From NCBI GenBank assembly GCA_964035795.1, contig OZ038323.1, forward strand, positions 4,561,061 to 4,625,060: 64,000 bases of DNA. The letters run 5' to 3'. How positions within the stretch are numbered: the first letter of the stretch is position 1; the number at the start of each line of letters is the position of its first letter. The notes under the pieces are model-generated. The model was not told the origin of the DNA. It saw only the letters and a list, made by a program, of their open reading frames with translations, and did no database searches. Positions 12,256 through 24,200 of the stretch are shown here, in pieces. This stretch comes from Pterobdella sp. o SKG-2022. Its lineage: Eukaryota; Annelida; Clitellata; Hirudinida; Piscicolidae. The translations under genes and the position numbers were made by a program.

Positions 12256-15200
12256 TCAGGGTTTTTTCTTTAATAATGAAACAAAAACTCCGGTTTCAGA
12301 GGCAAGTAGTTCTGATGGGTTTCCTTTTTCCACCACACTTCCATTGTCCAGCACCAGTACTTTATCGTAACCCAGTAAAGAAGCGGGTCGATGCTGCGTC
12401 AGGTTATGTAGGTCAAGCTTATTTGTGCTGGTATACATATACACTTTATGTTTGTATATATATAATTTTAAATTATAAATTATTCTTCATGAAGCGCTTT
12501 TTCGCCTAGTTCAAAACACAAGCTAAAAATTTAATGTGACAAAAAACACTATGAGACAATTGCTAACTGTTGCTTCATTACGAGATCAAACCCGGTAACT
12601 TTAGATAATTAGTCTAACTCTACCAAATAATCTATTTTCAAAAAACCAAACTTCAAACCTGAAAAAATTATACTTCAAATATGTCTTAAAAGTTTTAATG
12701 GTTATTTAAAAAATTTTACCGATAAATTAATGACTGTCTTCCCTTCGAAACATTCTTTCAGTACTTTGTTTAGAACCTGCAACGGAGTCGTTTTGGATCA
12801 ATTGATCATTGAAAAGGATTGAATAATAAGGCAAGGATGCGAACACAGAGAATGGATGAATATTAAGATCAGGGGAGATTTAAATAGGAGGGAAAAAAGA
12901 AATTTAAATATAGAAAGATAGATGGAATTAAATTTAGAAGTTGAGTTTAAGTTGTCGGCCCCTATAGCTCAATGGTTGAGCATTAAACTAATTATCTAAA
13001 GTTACCGGGTTCGATCCCGCGTGGGCCGACAATTAGTACCTGTTCCACAGTGTGTTTTCGCTACATTAAATTTGTAACAAGCGCTTTGATCTATAAAGAA
13101 AAGCGCTTTATAAATACCGCATTACATAAAAAGATGAATATAAATATAAAAAAATTCATTAAGAGACATTGTGATGAAAAATTAAGTATTAATAGATTTT
13201 AAAGATTCGAATGAGATGGAAGATTTGGTATAAAAGAAGAGATAAAAAATGACTAGAAAAAAGACCAACAGATTGAGTAAGAATACGTGCCGCTTAACGA
13301 TCCGAGAAAGAGAAGAGAATTTGAAAAGTCAAGCATAAAGTAAAGAGTACGTTGGTAAAAGAAAACAAAAAGAAAAAAATATGATAACTCAAAACTTTTA
13401 ATGAATAAACTGATAAAAAAAAAGAATTGAAAAAATATATTTACAGTGGGAAAAAATAACAGACCGAAAAACGGTTGCTAACAGTGGTATTGGTTATGGA
13501 TATTAAAAACAAGGCTGAACGACGATGATGAGATGGTAATATCAATATTTAAACTCCAACCTGTTCTGTTTTTTCGTTGAGTACTGACATGACCTCATCG
13601 ATAACCACTATCTTACTCTCCCTTAGAATTGCTCTTGCTATGCATAATAACTGCGGTTTATATGTTAGTTAGGGAAACATAAAGAAAATAAAATTTTTTT
13701 TATATTTATTTAAAAAATTTCAGCTTTCACTTCAAAGAAAATGCAAAACTAGTATATATATATATATATATATAGACAGAATGTTGGTATTCACTTGTTT
13801 TTCTGTCACGCTGAAATTTTCTCCTCCTTCCAAAACGTGGGTATCTACAATTTTTATATTAATTCAATCTTAAATGCACTTTATTCCACAAACCAATCCA
13901 ATAAAAACTTCACTCACCAATCCCATCTTCCATCTCTTGCACACAACTCTTCATCTCCACCTGCTCCAAGCACCGCCATATTTCCTCATCAGTCCGTAGC
14001 TTCTCTGGGTCCAAGTTGTATCTGTTTGAATTCATTGTTTTTTTTTTATTTTAGAAACCATTGTTTATGATGATCATCAGATTACTCAAGTAAGGGGTTT
14101 GCAGCGCAATTTTCGTTTATAAATTCAATTTTTTAATATTTTTTTATATTTAAATCCCAAATGACTTTATCTGATAAAAAACCATTAAAACGTGGCCTTT
14201 TTCTCAAAATGAAGGGTATCGACCTGATAGTACCCTGTAAAAGCATGCAATCTTGAGGCAACAGTGCCAGCCTGTGAAGAATGAAGTTTTATAACTGACA
14301 ATAATATCTTAAAATGGCGTATATCTCTTTGTTACATTGTATTTTTTCTTTAAAAAAGCAATTCGCTCTAATGTAGCCATATAAACCTAGATCTTAGAAA
14401 ACTTTTGTTGACAGATGAGATTTCAACATTGTCTATCTCAATGGTGCCTTCACTCACCTCCACCATTCCAAACAACGACAAAATCAATGAAGACTTGCCA
14501 CTGCCAGGCTTGCCACATATACCAACCTTTAATCAGTATTCGATTTTGTTCATTTGAATGTGTGAGAAAAAATTTATTAGTTTCGAAATTTCAATGTTTT
14601 TTAATGTTCTGAAGTCTTAGAGTTTTTACCTTTTCCCCAGATTTAATGTGAAAAGAGATGTTTTTAGTGACTGGAGTAGGCTGGGAAGGGTAGGTTATGG
14701 CTACATTTTGAAACTCAATCTCACCTTTATTTGGCCAGTTCTCAGGTACTGTATAAGTACAAAATTTACTATATAGACTTACTTATTAATCAATATTGAA
14801 AACAATTAACTGAGTCAGTAATCTTGACACTAATAATCAAAAGGTCAAAAAAAAATATATGCGCAAGACGTAAATCAAATTTATACAAATGGAATCGTCG
14901 GCCTCTTCTTCAGAAGCCAGTGTGGAGTATTCATAGAGACGTTGGAGAGCAGGGGAAAAAGCATCTGCTTCTGAGAAACTCTTTACCATGTGATTCAAGT
15001 AGTTGCCCACCTACAAGATTGTCATACCAACTTACCATATTTTTGGTAAATTCTTCAAGATAACTTTGATGAATCTGCTTTTATAATGTAATGTGGGCTT
15101 TACCATGAGGATGTAAGCGACTGCCAATGCGATGTAGGAAGGTTCAACTCCCGCTGCAATGCTGAGCACACAGGACATGAGCACCATCAGACAGGCTGTG

Positions 15201-18200
15201 AAGTCCTGGTGTTGCCAATTTACTATAGAGTAATAGTTAAAAAATTTAAAAAAATTTTTTCGAATGAGGAGACACTGTTTCAAATTTTTAGTTTAAAGTT
15301 TCGAAAATTTTCGTAAAATGAGCATACATTATAAAGTGCGTGAAGGTAAGTTTACTTTACGACAAGTTTGATACATTAGAATCAAAAATTGAAACAGTAT
15401 TTTCTCATTATTAGAATTAACTCAGGTTTTAAAAATCATATTTTTTCAAAGATTCGCATAAGTTACTATCATAAAAAACTCCGAACAATAACACCTAATA
15501 ATCAGATGATTTATTTTGAACTATTTTGCAACCAAAGTGTCAAGTGCAGAATCCTCAAAACTCAACTTTAAAGTCTCATTGCTATACTCTATTCAACTAT
15601 TTTTTCCTCATCTATCATATCTTTTTGGCTATCTTAGAATTACAGTTTTTTTGGCCAACGTACGTATGTCAATATACAATTGGTTGGTATAAAAAGTGGA
15701 AATATAATGATCATTATAAATATGTGAGCACCATTCTTATGCTGATCCATCGGTTGAGTGTGTGCATCCAAAGGTGGGCACAATTGCTGTCGTTCACGAA
15801 GCTTTCCATCTCCGCCCAAAAATGGATTTCTTTCTTGAAGGCTCTTATGCTCTTGAGTCCTTGCAGCGTTTCTGAGATGTGTGACATGAGGGGAATTTTA
15901 CTTGCGCTTTCCAGCTTGTGAACTTCTCTGTAATGTTGATGTGTAAATTATTTATAGGAGAGAGAATTTTTGAAGATTGAATCTAAAAAACATGATTGGC
16001 TCTAACCTGTATGCTTTAACATATGTAAAGACGTAGAAAAAGATAACGAGCATGAGCAAAATGGCACATGGAAGGAAGAAAATATTAACATATACATTGA
16101 TGTAAAAACAACTGGAAATGATTAAAGATGTCTTTATCACTTGTTCTAAAATTGTGGGAAGCTTCTGTAAGTGAGTAATATTAACTTTAAATGAATTTAT
16201 TGAATAAAAATGGTGAAAAATTTCATATTGTTCTAGCCAATAGCTATAATGCAAATAAGCTTTAATGACACACTTGAAATAGATTGCTGCTAATAAAATG
16301 GCGCACCCTTAATATTGGAAATAACTTTCGACCAAAAACTTACTTACTAATATTAAAAGTAATCATTGAAAAGCTTGTAAAATGTTTATATTTTGATGAA
16401 AAAGTGATCTCAAAACATATTAGATTTATGAATTTATTTGAAATTCGCCGGTGAAAAACTGCTCAAAATAACCCGCGCATCTGATAAAACCGAATTATTA
16501 GGTTTTTTGGCGTTAGTAATTATTATCAAGAACGATATGAGCTTTAGTTCATTTCTAAAAGAAGTTATGGAAAAGTGAAGAAAACTATCAACAAAAAAAA
16601 TGCGTAGTTTTAAGATACATAAAAAATGGTTAAAGCAAAAGAAAACTTTCAAACCAGCTAGAACTTTCCGGAAACAAAAATAGACATTTAATGGGTAATC
16701 TAAAAATTTAAAATCTAGAAAAATGCAAAAAAAGGTAAGGTTGGCCGAAAGAGATATATAGTCGGAAGTGCTTCTCAACAAGGAATCAACAACAACAATC
16801 AACAACTCTGAATTTGACTGTTGTTCTAATCAAAGTTCGAAAAGTGTTGGAAGATTTAAAAAGCTTGCAACATGTGAGACGCAAACTATTTCAGACTCCG
16901 TCACACCACAAAAGAAAAGTATATAAATAGAATGCATTTTTGGGCAGCTGAGTGAAACGAAATAACTTCTTCTAACGAAAAAAAGTTAAATTTTAAAGAC
17001 CATTCAAATTTCTTAACCACTAGTATGCTTTTGGGAAAGATCTGAAATTATAATAACCTGAAATGAATCACTGATAGTTTTGAGTTCCATTAGCGTGAAA
17101 GACCGACATGGCAATTATGACATGACGTAAAAACGCTACAAAGTAGTAAAAAGCATTTTCAAATCATTTATAAAGTATTTTCACAGCAACAACTTGAAGT
17201 TTTTACAAGACAACACAACAAATCAAGCAAAAAACATCATTCAACATTTTTTAACGTCGATTTATGAAAGGATTTTAGTACATTTATCAAGCAAAACCAG
17301 ATGGAATTTTCGGTAAGTATAGCCTTACCATAATACGTTAGCTAACGTATTCTCTTATAAGTCGACGTTGAAAATGTTGAATATAGTCTAAGTGCAAGAT
17401 TTTTCTGAAAAGCAAACAGCATGTTTTAAAAAAATATCTGTGTTTTTGTAGGGCCATTTAAAAGCTTAGAATTTGAATAAAAAACCTTAAAGGCTATTAG
17501 ACAAAAACTTTTTGCAGAAAGAAAAAGCAATTTTTTTGCGTTCAAGATCTCCAAACCACCATTCTTCATGTATGGGAGGAATTCCTTTAAACTATGCCAT
17601 ATTTCTGATTGAGTCAAAGCCTCATCGATGCATTATAGTTATTAAGAAACATAATTAAAAAATATTATAAAATTAAAAAAAACTCTATTCGAAAAATAGA
17701 ATGGTTTTCGCTCATATAAAAAGTTTTTGATATATTTGAGCAGAAAATTTCTTTTCAAATTGTGAAAAAAATTTAATATTTTCAAAATATAATCAGATTC
17801 GAGTCTAATCTTCTGAAATTATTCATTTTCCATGAAGCTTTTCCACGAATCTAATATGAAAAAATATTTTTTCGTTCAAAAGTTATTTAAGGGGTTTAAA
17901 GTGCACGACTTTTTAAGCATCATATCAGTTTATATGTCACCTCGTCGATAACACTGATATCTCCAGATAGACGTGTAATGATTTTTGATATGGGGTTTGA
18001 GTCGAAGAACCTTCAAATAAAGTACAAAAATATACATTCAAAAGCTCATAATGCTTTTATTATACAAAAATTCGATACAAATTTTTAATGAATCTTAGGA
18101 CTAACTTCATAGATGCTTTAGCGACTCTACCCAAAACCTTGGAGTAAAGAATGCTCGAAGATCTGAGATGGAAAATCTCCTTGAAGAACAGAGCCGCAAT

Positions 18201-21200
18201 ACAAAGTAGCAACGTTATTCCACACAATATGAAATACATTTCCAAATGGTCTTTGCTTTTGTTTCGTTTCTAAAGTATTGAAACAGATTAAAAATACAAA
18301 AAAACTTTTCTGTTTAGTTAGTGAAGCGTATATCTTGATCGACGCGATATGCTAATGTGAATCAACATAACATTAAAAGGTAAATTTTTCACTAAAAATT
18401 TCTTTTCAATGAATAATTACCTCTAAAATTGACGTCTGATTGTTGCGTAAGTACAGCTTGTAAAGCTTGCTATAAAAACACCAATGAGTCAATTGAACAT
18501 CAGCATAGAACACAAAGATGGCCCTAGCGATGTGAAGTAGAAAGAAGCAAAGGAAGATCGGCAGGCCCATGGAGCGGACGTAACACCATAGAGCCGCAAA
18601 TGAAAACCTTACATTGTTCAGAGGAATTCTTATGAGTTTTGAAATTCTTATTTTTTCTCAATCTTTAGACTTAAAGTAGGATTAAAATAATTAACTTGTT
18701 ACTATGCCACTTGTCTGGGAATGAAAGTTTCAATGAATTAGATTTTGCAAAACTTGTTGTTTAGGTTCACACGTGTTTTATTATATTTCTTATATTATTC
18801 TTTATATTATAACTTCAATTACTTGGTTTCAGTAGTCAAAATTAAAAGATTCTCTTGACGTTTTCTTCTCAATAAACCTTTGTAACATCAAAAGTATAGT
18901 TACACGTAGGGCTCAAATGATTAAACATATAAAAAAATTGTAGTATAACAAAAAATTCCTTTGACATACCAAAGATTTAAAATTATTTGAACACTAAAGG
19001 TAATTTTATTAAGTACAAAGCTTTTCGTTAACAAAGTAACATTATCAAGTACAAGTTAACGAAAAGCTTTGTACTTAATAAAATTACCTTTAGTGTTCAA
19101 ATAATTTTCAGTATTTACTTTGGCTAAAGGAGATTATTATTTTTTTCTTACCAAAGATTGGTTTATAACAAATAATTTCATTAACAAAAGCACCTCCTCG
19201 AATGATAATGTTTTCAACATTGGTTTTTTCCTCGAATGGCGAGGCTGTGTCATCATTTTCAAACTCCACCACTTCTCCTGTGGCACTGTTTTCACTCTCA
19301 ATGGGAAGATGGGCTGTTTGGCCTGGGGTATAAAACATTACAGTTCAAATACTCTTTGCAAGCAATGATCTTTGATTAATAAAACTGCAAAAAGCTTTAA
19401 AAGAACGCATGGATTTTCCATTAAATCAAAATCACGAAGGTTTTATTTAAAGATTCTTTTCACAAATGATTGATCTTTTGATAATAAAGATTTTCTTACA
19501 AAAAAATTTGTGGTTATCAAAACCATTGTTTGATGCAATTTATATTTTTAAAACCATTCTACTTCATCATATAAAAGAGTTTCAATGATTACTGTTGAAG
19601 TGAACTCGTTTTGATTCTTCTTCTGAAAGGCCCTGCGTATATGTTTCAAATTATTTTTCCAAAAATTAAATTAATTAAATTGAACATGTAAATAAAATGT
19701 CAAACACTTCATCAAATTATTCATTAGCTCGTCGTTTATCAAAATAGAGATCTACACATACACTAACCTGCACTAGTTCTCTTCTGAATTCCTGGGTCCT
19801 AATCTTCCTCAGTAACATCAAACGCTCTGTGTTTGTGGTGTCTTCTCTGTCGGTCCGTATCTTATTCTCGCGTCTGAAAATTTTTTTTATGAATAATGTA
19901 TTTTGAATTTTCTCATTATGTGGATAGAAAGATTAGAAACCTGGCTTTTTTGACTCCTTGTTGCCAGATAGTGAACAGTTGTGGATTGTGTTGTTTCACT
20001 TCATGCAATCTGCCATGGAACTTCAAACAGCCATCTTCCACTTGGTATATCTGCCGTTCGTTGTGCACGTCATTATTTGATGAAAAAGTTTAACCTGACA
20101 CAATATTATGTAAAAAAACAGAAAGTATTTAAAAACTCAATTCACAAAGTTTCTTTTGAAAATTTATCAAATAATCAATTTTTTTCAGAAAAGCTTTGTG
20201 AATTTTGTTTTTAATGAAAACTCCGATTTTTTACTTAATTTTATTACCGTTTTGAAGCTTATTCTAATGAAAAAGACTCATAAAAGTATTTTCTTAAAGA
20301 AACTTTCAACAAAAACTTACAGCGTGTGCAAAAGGTAAAAAGTGAAGTTGATGCGTGACTAAAATAACAGTCCTTCGTCTGCGAAGAAGACAAAAATACA
20401 AAATGGCGTCTTCGAAGATGTGAGAAGCGGTAGCGAGGTCCAAGCAAGAAAAAGGGTCATCCTGTAATGGGTTGGTAGGCTCTAAGTGATAACTATCTAA
20501 TGAATTTTGAAACTGTACCAAGATGACTAGATCGGCTTTTGAGTAAATGGCTCTGGCTATGGTGATGCGCAACTTTTGTCCCGGGCTCAAGACGATTCCC
20601 TTAATTATATGTGGCTTAACAAACATTATAATCAGTTATATCAATGTTTCGTTAAATTTTTGCATCGAAATATTTTAATAAGTTTTCCAAAAATCAATAG
20701 ATTTTGTAGAAAACCTTTTCCCCTATGATTGTTGCATCTTTCTCAGGCAGAATGTCTATATCAACGTTCAACGCACAAGCCTTCAGCACTCGTCTGTATC
20801 TAACAAAACAAAGCTTCAACTTATTATAGGAGCAACTCAAAAAATATAATTTTCGATAAATGGAACCACTAGCAATAAAAGTTTCTAAAATAGTAGTATG
20901 GTTATATTTGATCTCCAATCAGAAACATTGTTAAAAAGTTTCCCAATAAAAACCTCTTTTTCTCCATGGGCTGGCCAAAGATGATGTTTTCTTGTACAGT
21001 GTTGTTGAGAATCCATGGCGTGCTACCAGCATAACATGTCGTCAACCCACTTTTGTTTAAAAGCTTCATTAGTTTTAATATTAATAGAGAAATGCTTGTA
21101 ATGACGCGATTTACAATACATATTTAATGAAAGTGTTTAATGCAGTGAACTCTAAAAACTATTTTTACATTATTGTTCAGTAAATAAAAAAAAACCTTTG

Positions 21201-24200
21201 AATTAATATTTTCTTACTGTTTCCAACTGACTGTTCCTTTCAATTTGTTCATTTCTCCCAATATGGCGGAAACTAAGGAACTTTTTCCCGAGCCTTTGTC
21301 TCCCACGATCAAAGTTAAAAGCCCTTTAGAACATTTCCAAATACTTTCTATCTTATTTTTTTTTGGTTTAATTTTTGGAACTAAAATAAAACAATTGAAA
21401 TTTGAATAAATCTTTTTAATAAAAAATTTCAGTCAAAAACTAATGGCTTGATTCGACTTTAACTGTCTCAAAATTAACGCTAGTAGTTATTGGCCGTTTT
21501 CTGTTATAAACTAGATAACATATAAGTTTGATAAGAATCACCAATGGGTTATTTTGGTATTATCGTTATTTGGTGAATAATCTTATTGAAATGATCAAAA
21601 AAAATACGAAAATTTAAGAATGGCGTATTTTGACTTTAGCTATTCTTATTTAGACATTAGTTGGATCAATAAATTTTATGAAAAATTTGTTCAAAATACA
21701 AGGGCTGATTCTTTTAAGAGTCACGATACAAATTTTTGATGTTCAAAAAGTTGTTGGAATACTGCTTTAGTTGCCAGGATACGTGCAGAAGTATATTTTG
21801 GTATGTCAGAATAAAATAATTACAAGAAAAAGAGCTTTTGAGCCATTATGAGCTTTTCGTAAGTAGAACTCACTTAAAAATATGAGTTCGACTTGAAAAT
21901 ATTTTGTGTTTTCCGGTTATTAACTGTTTTATGCAAATAATACCCTATATTTATATAGCATTAATTGAAACACACCAGCATCGGCCTTGAAGTTGATGTC
22001 ATTCAGAAGAGCTTCTTGGTCTGCAGGAGACCATGAGAAAAGACCATGACTCACTGTCACAGCCACTCCAACATCTCTGTTAGGGTCGATCAAGTCATCA
22101 TCATCCAGTCCTGATCCCACACTGTGGAGGTTGAAAGTTGATAAGAGGAAGAAGGTTTTATGGGGTTGTTTTTTAACGTTTTGTACTACTAGACCCTCAA
22201 AAATGTTGTCTTGGGTTTTTGAAAAACCTGGTGAAACTACAGTTGTATCTAAGCCCGAAGTGGTTTAGTATAGTATAAAAACTTCGAATTGCCAATGAAC
22301 AAATAAAAACTAGAAAACTAAAAAAGTGATTATACCGAGTAAATAGGACTCGAAAAATTGATTTTAAGATATATTTTCTATTTGATTTAAAATTTGCAGA
22401 ATTATCGAAATGTAAATATGTTCAAATACCAAAATATATTCCATTCAATGCAAAAATTTGTGGCTAACATAGTGATGGTTTTCATCAAAAGCAATTGGAT
22501 GCTAATTAAAACATCAATTTTCGAATTTTGAAATCTAAAAAACTTACTGACGAATAATTATTTTTAGACTTGTTATACATTTTATTCAGTATCTTTCAAA
22601 AATCAAAATTTTTAAATATTTTAATCTAAACATCTCTAGTAGAAATGTATGAAAAGCGTTGTAAAGTTAGATCTGATGTTGAATACCATTGAAAAGGCAG
22701 GTCAACTGTGGCTAATGTAGTGAATGAAGCGATTTCTCATAGCATCATAGATTTTTATAAATTAAACATCATATATTTAAACAGAAAAAAAACACCATAG
22801 ATTCACATTGATTAAACGTGATAGAAACACCTGTTAGAGGCACTTATCAAACCGGGTGTTGACGCTTGTTGGTTCTGAGAAGATGCTCTATCCTTGCTTT
22901 TTTTGCTGTCGTTTCAACGATAATATTTATGCGGGGTATCAGGTCGTTACAGTGTAGTATTGAATAGAATTAACATGACAATTGTTTTACAATGAAGATA
23001 TTCTTTCAAGGTTTGTATACCAAAAACACATGTATTGAAACTTGAAACGTACACTAATGTACACTCTAGTATGATTTAAAGGCTTTTACCTCTTATCAAT
23101 ATTTGTAAATTTATTTTGTCGGCGTTCTTAACACTTTTCATGAAGAATAGTATTTGTTTAGAATAAAATTTGAAACATTCAATGCTCATTTTTTATGCTT
23201 TTCTAAATTCTATAATTGTCAAACGTATCATCACAACACAATGTGTTTTTACCGTGCCATATAAATCGACGTTATCATACATTCTATAGAGTTTTTACAT
23301 TCAATTCAATGGTTCAAAAAGGATTTTATGTTTTTACCTTGAAGAAATGTTGCTACGACGAGATTTCACTGGAAATAATATTTAATACTTGAGATGAATT
23401 TTATGTTTGAGTGTTGAATGGAAATTGTTGAGAAGATTAAACATGTGTTTGGTGCGATCTAAAGAACGGAAAATCTTTTTTATCGGAGATTTTTTTAATA
23501 TATATTTTTTTCTTTTTTTTTAAGCATGGTGTTTTAATGTAATGGCGACATTTAAATAATTGATGAGTTTAATATATTTTGCATTCACATTAAATTTAAA
23601 AATGAACAAGTCTAGATTTAAAAAATGTTTTGAAAGTATATATTGTAATTACACTGCTAATAACAAGCTTTGTACTTTTTAATAAAAGCAATTAATGTCC
23701 AACAGTTTGTGAGTTTTTATTGTTTCTAGTTAGATCTACAAACAAAAGGTAATAATTTCCATAAAAAAATACAGAGAAAAAATTTTCCAACTCAATTTTG
23801 GAAAGATTTTTTTTATAAAAATTTCACATTTAAAACAAAGTTTTCACGCTTTGAATTCTTTTCAATTTATATAGTTAATGCAGGCTGAAGACTAATAGCA
23901 TTCGATATTTCAAAAAACTATTAATAGTTTTTATAAAAATATGATTCGATATAATTGGAGAGCCTAACTGTAAAAACATTTAAAAAAAAAGAAAAGCACA
24001 CAACTAAAACTCTGCATTATAATTGCATAAAACACTTACCTTCAAGCAAACTCTCGGATTCTTTCTTATCCTTTCTATCTCGAGTGTCTCTCAAATCTCT
24101 ACCTTTGTTTGTTTCCACATCTAGCAAACACTGCAGAAAAAGCCCCCAATTAAATGATTGCCACTCTACAATTATAATCCTCCAAACAATTGAGCGATGG

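Larger units (their letters stand above)
12256..14748 (-). other. SUR homologue NBD2 (exons 34-41)
   Basis: Walker A GKPGSGKS is intact at residues about 1565-1572, the Q-loop glutamine is present (LALLPQD), Walker B is IVVIDE with the catalytic Glu at about 1693, and the H-loop His is at about 1724 (HRPASLLGYDKVLVLD). The signature, FSQGQ in vertebrate SUR, reads FSVTE at about 1668-1672, and the D-loop SID reads VLN. The protein ends SLLKKKP. The signature exon is only 50 bp (13844-13795) and ends at a GTGAAT donor. Confidence 0.85.

Noticed and set aside
12958..13027. Functional tRNA-Ile(AAT) gene
   Set aside because: The anticodon stem has a mismatch, position 37 is T, the acceptor stem of the canonical frame is imperfect and a SINE-like body follows; a tRNA-derived SINE fits better.
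17426..17617. 63-codon minus-strand ORF in SUR intron 29
   Set aside because: No similarity to the SUR sequence between exons 29 and 30, which join in phase without it.
19152..19322. Alternative phase-0 reading of SUR exon 26 (KQPIFPLRVK...)
   Set aside because: It joins exon 24 directly but gives a sequence unlike the acidic SUR linker; adding the 40-bp exon at 19593-19632 restores the acidic reading and keeps the phase.
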